Part shown: positions 44,040-52,724 of the stretch, piece after piece
Position numbering within the stretch: the stretch's first letter is position 1
Layout of the letters: every line of letters begins with the position of its first letter
Notes under the pieces: generated by a model
The model's input: the letters and a program-made list of their open reading frames with translations, nothing else
Told to the model about the DNA's origin: nothing
The model's database searches: none
Source of the DNA: P52-10 sp041397365
Lineage (GTDB): Bacteria; Pseudomonadota; Alphaproteobacteria; Rhizobiales; Xanthobacteraceae
DNA length: 64,000 nucleotides
NCBI GenBank assembly: GCA_041397365.1
Contig: JAWKWT010000011.1
Coordinates: 62,001-126,000 of the forward strand
Direction: 5' to 3'
Position numbers and translations under genes: made by a program

Positions 44040-45425
44040 ATGAACCATCCCCGACCGATCGATCTCGCGCAGCGCGATCTCGCTTATGTTGTCCATCCCT
44101 ACACCAATTTCCGAAGCAACGAGGCGAACGGACCGTTCATCATCGATCGCGGCGAAGGCGTGTATGTCTATGACGCCGATGGCCGGCGCTATCTCGAAGG
44201 CATGGCCGGTCTGTGGTCGACATCACTTGGCTTCTCCGAGCCGCGCCTTGCAGACGCCGCGGCGCGCCAGTTCGCCCGCCTGCCCTATTCGCAGATGTTC
44301 GGCGGCCGCTCGCACGAGCCGGGCATCCTGCTCGCCGAAGAACTCGCGCGCATCACGCCGGAGGGCCTGACGCATACGCTGTTCGCCAATTCCGGCTCCG
44401 AGGCCAACGACGCCGCCTGCAAGATCGTCTGGTATTACAACAACCAGATCGGGCGGAAGGCGAAGAAGAAGCTTGTCGGCCGCTATTTCGGCTATCACGG
44501 CATCACCGTTGCCTCCGGCAGTCTGACCGGGCTTGCGCCGGTGCATGCCGATTTCGACCTGCCGCTCGATCGCATGGTGCATGCGGACGCGCCGAGCTAC
44601 TATCACTTCGCCAAGGGCGACGAGACGGTCGAACAGTTCGTCGATCGTCTGGCGGAGAATTTCGAGGCGCTGATCCTGAAGGAAGGCCCGGAAAACATCG
44701 GCGCGTTCATCGCCGAGCCGGTGATGGGCGCGGGCGGCGTGATCGTGCCGCCGCCGGGCTATTTCGACCGCATCCAGCCGATCCTGCGCAAATACGACAT
44801 TCTCTTCATTGTCGATGAAGTGATTACCGGCTTCGCCCGCACCGGCGAGATGTTCGGCTCCTACACCTACAATCTGAAGCCGGACATGATGACGATGGCG
44901 AAGGCGCTGTCGTCGTCCTATCTGCCGATCTCGGCGCTGATGATGATCGACAAGATCTATCAGGCGATTGCCGACGGCAGCGCCAAGAACGGCGCGTTCG
45001 CGCATGGCGTGACCTATGCGGCGCATCCGGTCTGCGCCGCGGTCGCGCTGGAGACGCTGGCGATCTACAAGGAGCGCAACATCGTCGAGCACGTCAAGAA
45101 AGTGTCACCGCGCCTGCAAAGCGGCCTCGGCGCCTTGCAGAATCACCCGCTGGTCGGCGAGACGCGCGGCGTCGGCCTGATCGGCGCGGTCGAACTGACG
45201 CAGAACAAGAAGGACAAGAAGGCGTTCGAGGCCAAGCTCGGGCTCGGCGCTTACGTCCAGGCGCGCGCCGCGCAGCACGGCGTCATCCTCCGCAACGTGC
45301 GCGATGCGATCGCCATCTGTCCGCCGCTCATCATCACCGAGGACGAAGTCGAGGAGCTGCTTCAGGGCCTGCACCGCGCGCTCGACGACGGGCTCGACCA
45401 CGCCCGCAAGAACGGCTGGGTCTGA
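44040..45425 (+). CDS. Class III (omega) aminotransferase
   Basis: The 461-residue PLP enzyme shows GEGVYVYDADGRRYLEGMAG, NSGSEANDAACKIVWYYNN, RYFGYHGITVASGSLTG, IGAFIAEPVMGAGGVIVPP, ILFIVDEVITGFARTGEMF and the PLP-lysine segment MTMAKALSSSYLPISA. Such enzymes transfer amino groups from beta-alanine, 4-aminobutyrate, taurine or diamines to pyruvate or 2-oxoglutarate. The taurine:pyruvate type is possible given xsc-pta at the window's left end, but 43 kb apart this is weak. I chose the ATG at 44040; upstream residues do not match the family. Confidence 0.88.
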   Translation: MNHPRPIDLAQRDLAYVVHPYTNFRSNEANGPFIIDRGEGVYVYDADGRRYLEGMAGLWSTSLGFSEPRLADAAARQFARLPYSQMFGGRSHEPGILLAEELARITPEGLTHTLFANSGSEANDAACKIVWYYNNQIGRKAKKKLVGRYFGYHGITVASGSLTGLAPVHADFDLPLDRMVHADAPSYYHFAKGDETVEQFVDRLAENFEALILKEGPENIGAFIAEPVMGAGGVIVPPPGYFDRIQPILRKYDILFIVDEVITGFARTGEMFGSYTYNLKPDMMTMAKALSSSYLPISALMMIDKIYQAIADGSAKNGAFAHGVTYAAHPVCAAVALETLAIYKERNIVEHVKKVSPRLQSGLGALQNHPLVGETRGVGLIGAVELTQNKKDKKAFEAKLGLGAYVQARAAQHGVILRNVRDAIAICPPLIITEDEVEELLQGLHRALDDGLDHARKNGWV

Positions 45426-45428
45426 CTC

Positions 45429-46676
45429 CTACATCGTATTGGCGGGCGCGAGCGGCCGCCAAAGCTCCTCGCGCCAGCGCAGCGCGATAACCAAGGTGAA
45501 AAACAGACCGACCGCGGCATAGGCGCTCGCGGTCGGGACGAAACCGAACCGCTCGATCAGCGGTCCCGCCACCAGAAGCCCGATCGGCAGGCCGTAGATC
45601 GCCATCATCCGCACGCCCATCACCCGGCCGCGCAGGCGTTCGCCGGCCGAGCGCAGCAGAATGACGGCGAGCGCGATCATGCTGAGGCTTTGCGCGAAGC
45701 CCGTGACCATCAGACAGGCGATCGCCGCCGTCATCGACTGGGTCTGCGCGAAGACCATCAGCAGAACATACCACACAGCGGTCGACAGGATCATCATCCG
45801 GGCCAGCTTCACGCCGGAGATGTTGCTGAGCACCATCGACGCCAGCAGCGCGCCGAAAGCAAAGCTCGCCGACATATAGCCGACGCCGGTCTGGTCGGTG
45901 TGGTGGATGTTGCGGGCGATGTAGGGCAGCAGATTTCCGGTGAACGGATAGGCGGTGAGATTGACCAGAAACGCGATCCACATCGCCGCGCGCATGCATG
46001 GCGAGTTCCAGATCGTGCTCACGCCGTCGGATAGATCGCGCCAGAGCGACAGCCGCTCGGCCTTCGGCGGCTGCGCGGTTTCGGCGGCCGGCGAGATGCA
46101 CAGGGTGAGAAGCGTGCTGGCGATATAAAGCGCGGCAATGGCGACATAGGCCGCCCCCATGCCGAGCGCGGCAAACATCGCAGCACCCGTCAGGGCTCCT
46201 GCGATGCGCGCCGAATCCATCGTCGTGCGGGAGACGCTCATCGCCGCGACGAGATGTTCGTGCGGCATGGTGCTGGCCACCAGCGCGCCGCGGACGCCGA
46301 GATCGGACGGGCGGACGAAGCCGAAGATCGCCGACAGGATGAAAACATAAACCGGATTGATGAGGCCGGTGAGGATCAGCGTCAGCATGGTGCAGGCGAG
46401 CACCGCATAGACGGCGCGCATCCCCGCCAGCAGGTTGCGGTGGCCGATGCGGTCGCCGAACACGCCGAACATCGGCGCGACCAACGTTCCAAGATACATG
46501 AGCGAGCCCCAGATGGTGAGGATCACCACCGAGCCGGTCTCGACCAGCATGTACCAGCCGAGAATCAGGAACTCCATCTCGAACGCCCACGACGTGAACG
46601 TGTCGGCCGGCCATTGCAGGCGGTAGCTGCGAATCCGGAACGGAGCGAGCGCGGAGGAGCGTGCAGGCGCGGTCAT
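45429..46676 (-). CDS. MFS transporter (MFS_3/EntS-like)
   Basis: The 415-residue protein has 12 membrane helices. It begins with ALAPFRIRSYRLQWPADTF, a short cytoplasmic start typical of the EntS/YfiS-type MFS_3 family. It also contains MYLGTLVAPMFGVFGDRIGH (motif A region) and AISALFGFV-like helix borders. Members export siderophores or drugs. It is convergent with the aminotransferase gene, whose stop lies four bases away, and no terminator is obvious between them. The substrate is unknown. Confidence 0.8.
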   Translation of the reverse strand: MTAPARSSALAPFRIRSYRLQWPADTFTSWAFEMEFLILGWYMLVETGSVVILTIWGSLMYLGTLVAPMFGVFGDRIGHRNLLAGMRAVYAVLACTMLTLILTGLINPVYVFILSAIFGFVRPSDLGVRGALVASTMPHEHLVAAMSVSRTTMDSARIAGALTGAAMFAALGMGAAYVAIAALYIASTLLTLCISPAAETAQPPKAERLSLWRDLSDGVSTIWNSPCMRAAMWIAFLVNLTAYPFTGNLLPYIARNIHHTDQTGVGYMSASFAFGALLASMVLSNISGVKLARMMILSTAVWYVLLMVFAQTQSMTAAIACLMVTGFAQSLSMIALAVILLRSAGERLRGRVMGVRMMAIYGLPIGLLVAGPLIERFGFVPTASAYAAVGLFFTLVIALRWREELWRPLAPANTM

Positions 46677-46822
46677 GGCTCACGGCCGCGTGTCATCGCG
46701 CGCCCGTCCTTCCTTGTCGTTTCCCTGCTTATTCTGTAGCCGCCGCGCGGGGAGCCCGCCACCCCTTCCCGCGCACGGCCTGCATAGGGCGGCGGCATGG
46801 CTCGGCCTTTTTGGTTTGTTTG

Positions 46823-47206
46823 TCAGGGCGCGAAGGAGGAGCGGATCTTGATGCCCCAATGTCCGTCCTGCTTGGTAACGACGTAGATCGAATCGAACGC
46901 GCCGAGCACGCTGCCGTCATGGCGGTAGCGGACGAAGCGGGTGTTGATATGCACCTTGTCGGCGCTGGCGTGCAGGATGTCGCGCTTGTCCCAGTCCGAG
47001 CGCGCCCAGTCGGAGAAGCTTCCGGTCTTCTTGACCCAGGCCTTGTCGCGGCCGCGCTCGAACACCACCAGATTGTTGGAGGCAAGCCGCACGCTCGGGA
47101 AATTGAAGCAGTCGTCGTGCCCGTCGGCATCGCCCGCATTCATCGTGGCGATGAAATTGTCGAGGCACTGCATCGCAGCCGCGATCTCGGCCTTGAAGTC
47201 GTCCAT
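46823..47206 (-). CDS. NTF2/SnoaL-like small protein
   Basis: The 127-residue product begins MDDFKAEIAAAMQCLDNFIA and contains NAGDADGHDDCFNFPSVRL, WARSDWDKRDILHASADKV and DSIYVVTKQDGHWGIKIRSS, the pattern of the cone-shaped SnoaL/NTF2 fold used by small isomerases, dehydratases and many uncharacterised proteins. It begins 28 bp after the GMC oxidoreductase stop and is likely co-transcribed with it, perhaps acting on the same substrate. An in-frame ATG at 47251 overlaps the upstream gene and is less likely. Confidence 0.65.
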   Translation of the reverse strand: MDDFKAEIAAAMQCLDNFIATMNAGDADGHDDCFNFPSVRLASNNLVVFERGRDKAWVKKTGSFSDWARSDWDKRDILHASADKVHINTRFVRYRHDGSVLGAFDSIYVVTKQDGHWGIKIRSSFAP

Positions 47207-47234
47207 GGATGTGGTGTCTTTCTCTGTTGGAATG

Positions 47235-48857
47235 TTATCGCGCATCGGCAAGGATCATGTCGCTCGCCTTCTCTGCGATCGCGACGATCGGCGCATTGGT
47301 GTTGCCGGAAACGAGATCGGGCATGATCGAGCCGTCCACCACGCGCAGACCCTCGACTCCCTTCACCCGCAATCGCTGATCGACGACCGCCAGCGCATCG
47401 CTGCCCATGCGGCAGGTCGAGGTCGGATGATAGATCGTGCCGCCGCGCTGCCGGCAATAGGTCAGCAGATCGGCGTCGCTGTCGATCGCCAGCCCCGGCT
47501 CGACCTCCGCCGCGACGAACGGCTTCAGCGCCGGCGCGTGCAGGATTTTGCGCAAGATTTTCAGGCCCTCGACACTGGTCGCGCGATCCGTCTCGGTCGC
47601 CAGATAATTGATGCGGATTTCCGGCGGAATCGACGCATCCGCGCTGCGGATTTTCACGCTGCCCCGGCTCTCCGGGCGCAACTGGCAGATCGAGGCGGTG
47701 AAGCCGGAAAAATCGTGCAGCTTCTCGCCCATCTTGTCGGTGCTGAAGGGAATGAAATGCACTTGCACATCCGGCGTCGCCAGCCGCTCATGCGTCTTGA
47801 AGAACGCGCCGGCATAGGCGGCGGCGATCGTCAGCGGTCCCTTGCGGAGAAAAGCGTAGCGCATCGCCATCATCGCCTTGCGGCGCAGGCTCATCACGTC
47901 GTCGTTGAGCGTGATCGCCTGCGAGCAGCGCATCACGATCCGCACCTGCAAATGATCCTGCAAGGAGCCGCCGACGCCGGCCGCCTCATGCACCACATCG
48001 ATGCCGTGCTGGCGCAGCAGATCGCCGGGGCCGACGCCGGACAACTGGAGCAGTTGCGGCGAGTTGAACGCGCCGCTCGACACCAGCACTTCCCGGCGCG
48101 CACGCGCGCTCCGCAACTGTCCGCCCATCCGGTATTCGACGCCGGTCGCGCGTTTGCCGGCAAAAACGATCCGCTGCGCCAGCGCGTTGGTTTCGATCTT
48201 CAGATTGCGGCGCTGGCGCGCGGCGCGCAGATAGGTGCGCGCGGTGCTGCCGCGCCGGCCGTGGCGCGTGGTCGTCTGGTAGTAGCCCGCGCCCTCTTGC
48301 GCAGCCCCATTGAAATCCGCATTCGCGGGAATGCCGACCTCGCCGGCCGCCCGGATGAACGCATCGCTCAGCGGGTCGGCCTGGCGCTGGTCCGAGACGT
48401 TCAGCGGGCCGCCGGTGCCGTGATAGTCGTCCGCGCCGCGCTGCTGATTTTCGGCGCGCTTGAAGTAAGGCAGGATGTCGTCATAGCCCCAGCCGACATT
48501 GCCGAGCTGACGCCAGCGGTCGTAATCCGCGTGCTGGCCGCGGATATAGATCAGGCCGTTGATCGAGCTGGATCCGCCCAAAACCTTGCCGCGCGGCTGA
48601 AAGATCGAACGGCCCTCCAGCTCCGGTTCGGCCTCGGTCTGGTACATCCAGTTCAGCTTCGGATTCTTGAACAGCTTGGCGTAGCCGATCGGGATGTGAA
48701 TCCACATGTTGCGGTCGCGCGGACCGGCCTCCAGCAGCAGCACCGAATATTTGCCATCGGCCGTCAGCCGGTTCGCCAGCACGCATCCGGCCGATCCAGC
48801 GCCGACGACGATGTAGTCGAACTCGCCTGCGTCAGCCGCACTATTCGCCTCGGCCAT
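47235..48857 (-). CDS. GMC-family FAD oxidoreductase (choline/alcohol dehydrogenase-like)
   Basis: The 540-residue flavoprotein begins after a short tail with FDYIVVGAGSAGCVLANRL (FAD Rossmann motif). It has RGKVLGGSSSINGLIYIRG, the GMC signature PRGKVLGGSSSING, SSGAFNSPQLLQLSGVGP and the C-terminal active site YHPTSTCRMGSDA with the catalytic histidine. It oxidises primary alcohols or choline-like compounds and passes electrons to quinone or oxygen. The frame stays open far upstream (to 50165), but the ATG at 48857 follows GGGAGGCGGCG and matches the family; the upstream part is antisense to the ene-reductase gene. Confidence 0.9.
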   Translation of the reverse strand: MAEANSAADAGEFDYIVVGAGSAGCVLANRLTADGKYSVLLLEAGPRDRNMWIHIPIGYAKLFKNPKLNWMYQTEAEPELEGRSIFQPRGKVLGGSSSINGLIYIRGQHADYDRWRQLGNVGWGYDDILPYFKRAENQQRGADDYHGTGGPLNVSDQRQADPLSDAFIRAAGEVGIPANADFNGAAQEGAGYYQTTTRHGRRGSTARTYLRAARQRRNLKIETNALAQRIVFAGKRATGVEYRMGGQLRSARARREVLVSSGAFNSPQLLQLSGVGPGDLLRQHGIDVVHEAAGVGGSLQDHLQVRIVMRCSQAITLNDDVMSLRRKAMMAMRYAFLRKGPLTIAAAYAGAFFKTHERLATPDVQVHFIPFSTDKMGEKLHDFSGFTASICQLRPESRGSVKIRSADASIPPEIRINYLATETDRATSVEGLKILRKILHAPALKPFVAAEVEPGLAIDSDADLLTYCRQRGGTIYHPTSTCRMGSDALAVVDQRLRVKGVEGLRVVDGSIMPDLVSGNTNAPIVAIAEKASDMILADAR

Positions 48858-48995
48858 CGCCGCCTCCCAGCCATACCGTTTTTGGCCGGCGCGTCGTCGC
48901 TCGCCGGCGTCGCATTGACCATGCCGTCTCATCCCCGTTAAAGCAATCCGGTCGCGGTCGCCCGGACGGCACCTTGGATCGGGAGTTTTCAGTTC

Positions 48996-50099
48996 ATGTC
49001 GAACCCGTTGTTTCAGCCCTTCAGCTACAAGTCGCTGACCCTTTCGAACCGCATCGTCATGGCGCCGATGACCCGTTCGCGCAGCCCGAACGGCATTCCG
49101 GGGGAGGACGTCGCCGAATATTACCGGCGGCGCACGGAAGGCGGCGTGGCGCTGATCGTTACCGAAGGCACGACCGTCGACCGGCCCGGCGCATCCGCCA
49201 ATCCCAGTATTCCGAATTTCCATGAGGCGGCGAGCCTCGCCGGCTGGAAGCGCGTCGTCGACGTCGTGCATGCGGCCGGCGGCAAAATCGCTCCGCAATT
49301 GTGGCATCAGGGCATGGTCCGCAAGCCCGGCACCGGCCCGCATCCGGAGGCGAAGTCCGACGGCCCCTCCGGCCTCTCCGCCACCGGCAAAGAGGTCGGA
49401 GAGCCGATGACGGACGCCGACATCGCCGACACGATCGAGGCATTCGCCAAGGCCGCCGCAACCGCGAAGGAGATCGGCTTCGACTGCGTCGAGTTGCACG
49501 GCGCGCACGGCTATCTGATCGACCAGTTCTTCTGGGACGGCGCCAACAAGCGCACCGATACCTGGGGCGGCGACCTCGTCAAGCGCACGCGCTTCGCAGC
49601 GGAAATCGTCAAGGCGGTGCGCAAGCGCGTCGGTCCTGACTACGTCATCATCCAGCGTTTCTCGCAGTGGAAGCAGCAGGACTATGCGGCCCGCCTCGCG
49701 CTCACCCCGGACGAGCTGGCGAAATTCCTCGAACCGCTGACCGACGCCGGCGTCGACATCTTCCACGCCTCGACGCGTCGCTTCTGGGAACCGGAATTTC
49801 CGGGCTCCGATCTCAACCTCGCCGGCTGGACCAAGAAGATCACCGGCCTGCCCGCGATCACCGTCGGCTCGGTCGGCCTGAAGGGCGTGGATTTCGTTCA
49901 CTCGCTCCGCAATCCCGGCGACGCCTCGGAGGTCAGCGACCTCGGCGAACTGGAGGCGCGGCTGGCGCGCAACGAATTCGACCTGGTCGCGGTCGGCCGC
50001 GCGCTCATCAGCGACGCGAACTGGGTCGCGAAGGTTCGCGACGGCCGCACGACCGAGTTGCAGCCATTTTCGCCCGAAGCGCTGAAGGCGTTCGCCTAG
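48996..50099 (+). CDS. Old yellow enzyme family NADH:flavin oxidoreductase
   Basis: The 367-residue FMN protein has LSNRIVMAPMTRSRSPNGIP, GGVALIVTEGTTVDRPG, GKIAPQLWHQGMVRKPG and FDCVELHGAHGYLIDQFFWD, with the usual YRRR, HQG and VELHGAHGYL features of the TIM-barrel ene-reductases. It probably reduces activated alkenes, nitro compounds or enones. The gene stands divergent to the GMC gene, with a luciferase-like oxidoreductase 257 bp downstream on the same strand. Confidence 0.9.
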   Translation: MSNPLFQPFSYKSLTLSNRIVMAPMTRSRSPNGIPGEDVAEYYRRRTEGGVALIVTEGTTVDRPGASANPSIPNFHEAASLAGWKRVVDVVHAAGGKIAPQLWHQGMVRKPGTGPHPEAKSDGPSGLSATGKEVGEPMTDADIADTIEAFAKAAATAKEIGFDCVELHGAHGYLIDQFFWDGANKRTDTWGGDLVKRTRFAAEIVKAVRKRVGPDYVIIQRFSQWKQQDYAARLALTPDELAKFLEPLTDAGVDIFHASTRRFWEPEFPGSDLNLAGWTKKITGLPAITVGSVGLKGVDFVHSLRNPGDASEVSDLGELEARLARNEFDLVAVGRALISDANWVAKVRDGRTTELQPFSPEALKAFA

Positions 50100-50356
50100 A
50101 CATCCTGCTGCATTGCGACGGTGCGTTCTCGCAGGAGGACGCACCGCGGAGCATCTGACAGCCACTGTCCGCGACAGGCGCTGCCGATCGCCCGCACATG
50201 CTTGCCCCGCGCGAATTCATGTTGACAGTGCCCGCGCTTGCCGCGAACCTTTGCAATAACAAACAGATATCCCGCAACTGCGAAGGATGTCGCGCGGTCC
50301 GCTGCTGCTTGGGCGGATGACCGAAGGGAACGACGCAACGGGACGGGAGAGGCGCG

Positions 50357-51601
50357 ATGAAGTTCGGCATTTTCTACGAATTGCAACTGCCGCGCCCGTG
50401 GAACGCGGAGAGCGAATACCAGCTTTTTCAGGACGCACTCACGCAGATCGAACTGGCTGACCATCTCGGCTACGACAATGCGTGGATGGTTGAGCATCAC
50501 TTCCTGGAGGAATATTCGCACGCCTCCGCGCCCGAGGTTTTTCTCGGCGCGGCGAGCCAGCGCACCAAGAATATCCGCCTCGGCCACGGCATCATCCAGC
50601 TCACCACCAACCAGCCGCATCGCGTCGCGGAGAAAGTCTCGACGCTGGACCTGCTGTCAGGCGGCCGCGTCGAATTCGGCATGGGCGAAGGCGGCGGACC
50701 GGCCGAGCTGCATCCGTTCGGCACGCGCGTGCGCGACAAGCGCGACCGCTGGGAAGAAGCGGTGCGCGCCATCATGCCGATGTTCACCAAGGATGACTGG
50801 GAGTTTCACGGCAAGTACCATGACTTTCCGGCGCGCAATGTCATTCCGAAGTCGCGGCAGAAGCCGCACCCGCCGCTGTGGGTCGCCTGCTCCAGCATCC
50901 AGACCATCGCCAATGCCGGCGAATGGGGCATCGGCGCGCTTGGCTTCTCGTTCGTATCGCCGGAGGCGGCGCGAGCCTGGGTGCATCGCTATTACAACAG
51001 CTTCCTGCACAACAAGAAGCGGCTCGGCGACTACAAGGAAAATCCGAACATCGCGATCGTCTCCGGCTTCATGTGCGCGCCGACCGACGAGGAGGCGCGC
51101 GAACTCGCCGCCGGCTGGACGTTCTTCATCTTCGCGCTGCGCCACTATGGCCGCGCCGGCATCGATGCGCCCGGCAAGAGCGACCTGTGGAAGCTCTATC
51201 AGGACTGGCGCACCACCGAGGCCGCGCAGACCGCGCTGAACAACGGCCTGATCGGTTCGCCCGCGACGCTGCGCAAGAAGCTGCATCAGTTCGCCGAGTC
51301 GCATGTCGATCAGGTGATCCTGCTCAACCAGGCCGGACAGACCACCCACAAGGCGATCTGCGACAGCCTGCAACTGTTCGCGAAAGAGGTCATGCCGGAA
51401 TTTCACGCGATGCGGCCGGCGCAGGAAAAGTGGAAGGCCGACGTACTCGCGGGGCGGATCGTGCTCGAAGACATCGCCACCGACAGTTACAACATCTACG
51501 AGCATCAGCGGGCCGAGGACGCGCGCATGACGCCGGAGCAATTGAAACAGGCGATGGCGCAAAAAGAGATGGCTGAAAAAGAAAAAGCTGCCGCAAAATA
51601 A
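50357..51601 (+). CDS. LLM-class flavin-dependent oxidoreductase
   Basis: The 414-residue protein is a bacterial-luciferase-like monooxygenase. It begins MKFGIFYELQLPRPW and contains DNAWMVEHHFLEEYSHASAP, GHGIIQLTTNQPHRVAEKVS, LDLLSGGRVEFGMGEGGGP and HPPLWVACSSIQTIANAGEW, the TIM-barrel order of FMNH2- or F420-dependent enzymes. The C-terminus is extended and lysine/glutamate-rich. It heads a same-strand run with an Ldh-type dehydrogenase, a second luciferase-like enzyme and a FAH-family hydrolase. A separate flavin reductase is not seen nearby. Confidence 0.85.
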   Translation: MKFGIFYELQLPRPWNAESEYQLFQDALTQIELADHLGYDNAWMVEHHFLEEYSHASAPEVFLGAASQRTKNIRLGHGIIQLTTNQPHRVAEKVSTLDLLSGGRVEFGMGEGGGPAELHPFGTRVRDKRDRWEEAVRAIMPMFTKDDWEFHGKYHDFPARNVIPKSRQKPHPPLWVACSSIQTIANAGEWGIGALGFSFVSPEAARAWVHRYYNSFLHNKKRLGDYKENPNIAIVSGFMCAPTDEEARELAAGWTFFIFALRHYGRAGIDAPGKSDLWKLYQDWRTTEAAQTALNNGLIGSPATLRKKLHQFAESHVDQVILLNQAGQTTHKAICDSLQLFAKEVMPEFHAMRPAQEKWKADVLAGRIVLEDIATDSYNIYEHQRAEDARMTPEQLKQAMAQKEMAEKEKAAAK

Positions 51602-51634
51602 CCCATCCCGTTCGCGTCGCTTCAGGAAATCCGC

Positions 51635-52687
51635 ATGCCCATCGTTCAAGCCGACCGCCTCACGCAAATTGGCGCCGCCCTGCTCCGCGCCGCCGGAGCT
51701 TCAAAGGAGGAAGCCGACGCCGTCGCCATCGGCTGCATCAACGCCAATCTCGCCGGCCATGACTCGCACGGCATCATCGCCATCCCGACCTACATCGACC
51801 GCGTGAAGGTCGGCCACATCGTGCCCGGCGCGAAATGGACCATCGTCCAGGAATCGCCGGCGACGACCGTGATCGACGGCCATTGGGGGTTCGGCTTCTA
51901 TGTGAATGCCAAGGCGATGGAGCTGACCATCGAGAAGGCGAAAAAAACCAACGTCGCCGCCTGCACCGTATTCCGGCAAAGCCATGTCGGCCGCCTCGCC
52001 GCCTATCCGCTGATGGCCGCGCGCGCCGGCATGATCGGCATCGCCACCGCCGATTCCGGCCGCTCGACCAAGGTGGTCGCGCCGTTCGGCGGCCGCGAGG
52101 CGCGGCTCGGCACCAACCCGATCTCGATCGCGGTGCCGTCCGACCTCGACGGGCCGATCTATCTCGACATGGCGACTTCCGCCGTCGCCGCCGGCAAGGT
52201 GGCGCTCGCGGCTGCGCGCGGCGAGGAAATTCCGCAAGGCTGGGTCGTCGGCAAGGACGGCAAGCTCACCACCGATCCGAAGCAATTGCGCCAGGGCGGC
52301 GCGCTGCTGCCGCTCGGCGGCACCGAGGGCTACAAGGGCAGCGGCCTCGCGGCGATGGTCGAGATTTTGTGCGGCATTCTCACCGGCCTCGGCTTCGGCG
52401 TCGAGCCGACCGGCCGGCACAATGACGGCACCTTCATGGCCGTGTTCAATGTCGAGGCGTTCCGCCCGCTGAAAGATTTCAGGAAGGAGGTCGCCGAGTT
52501 CGCGCGCTATCTCAACGCGACGCCGCCGTCCGAAGGATCGAAGGGCGTGCTGTACCCCGGCGAAATCGAAAACCGCACCGAGAAGGAACGGCGCGTTGCC
52601 GGCATCGATGTCGAGGACGCGACCTGGGAGAAGCTCAAGCAGCTCGCGGGCGAATACAAGCTCGCGGGCGAACTTGGTCTGACCTAA
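51635..52687 (+). CDS. Malate/L-lactate dehydrogenase (Ldh_2) family oxidoreductase
   Basis: The 350-residue protein belongs to the YlbC/ComC/delta1-piperideine-2-carboxylate reductase family. Signature segments are GCINANLAGHDSHGIIAIPT (catalytic histidine), ACTVFRQSHVGRLAAYPLMA, PFGGREARLGTNPISIAVPS and EGYKGSGLAAMVEILCGILT. These NAD(P)-dependent enzymes reduce or oxidise 2-oxo acids and cyclic imines. It starts 33 bp after the luciferase-like gene with CAGGAAA upstream, so it is part of the same operon. Confidence 0.88.
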   Translation: MPIVQADRLTQIGAALLRAAGASKEEADAVAIGCINANLAGHDSHGIIAIPTYIDRVKVGHIVPGAKWTIVQESPATTVIDGHWGFGFYVNAKAMELTIEKAKKTNVAACTVFRQSHVGRLAAYPLMAARAGMIGIATADSGRSTKVVAPFGGREARLGTNPISIAVPSDLDGPIYLDMATSAVAAGKVALAAARGEEIPQGWVVGKDGKLTTDPKQLRQGGALLPLGGTEGYKGSGLAAMVEILCGILTGLGFGVEPTGRHNDGTFMAVFNVEAFRPLKDFRKEVAEFARYLNATPPSEGSKGVLYPGEIENRTEKERRVAGIDVEDATWEKLKQLAGEYKLAGELGLT

Positions 52688-52724
52688 TCGTCGCGCGTCC
52701 CAGCGGCAGCAGCAGGAGACAGGC

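Noticed and set aside
44040..45425. Taurine:pyruvate aminotransferase partnered with xsc-pta
   Set aside because: Residues do not single out taurine, and the gene lies about 43 kb from xsc-pta; class III substrate calls from sequence alone are unreliable.
48858..50165. Upstream extension of the GMC oxidoreductase frame (giving a 976-codon frame)
   Set aside because: The extra 436 codons are antisense to the well-supported ene-reductase gene, have no family match, and a good start with a ribosome binding site exists at 48857.
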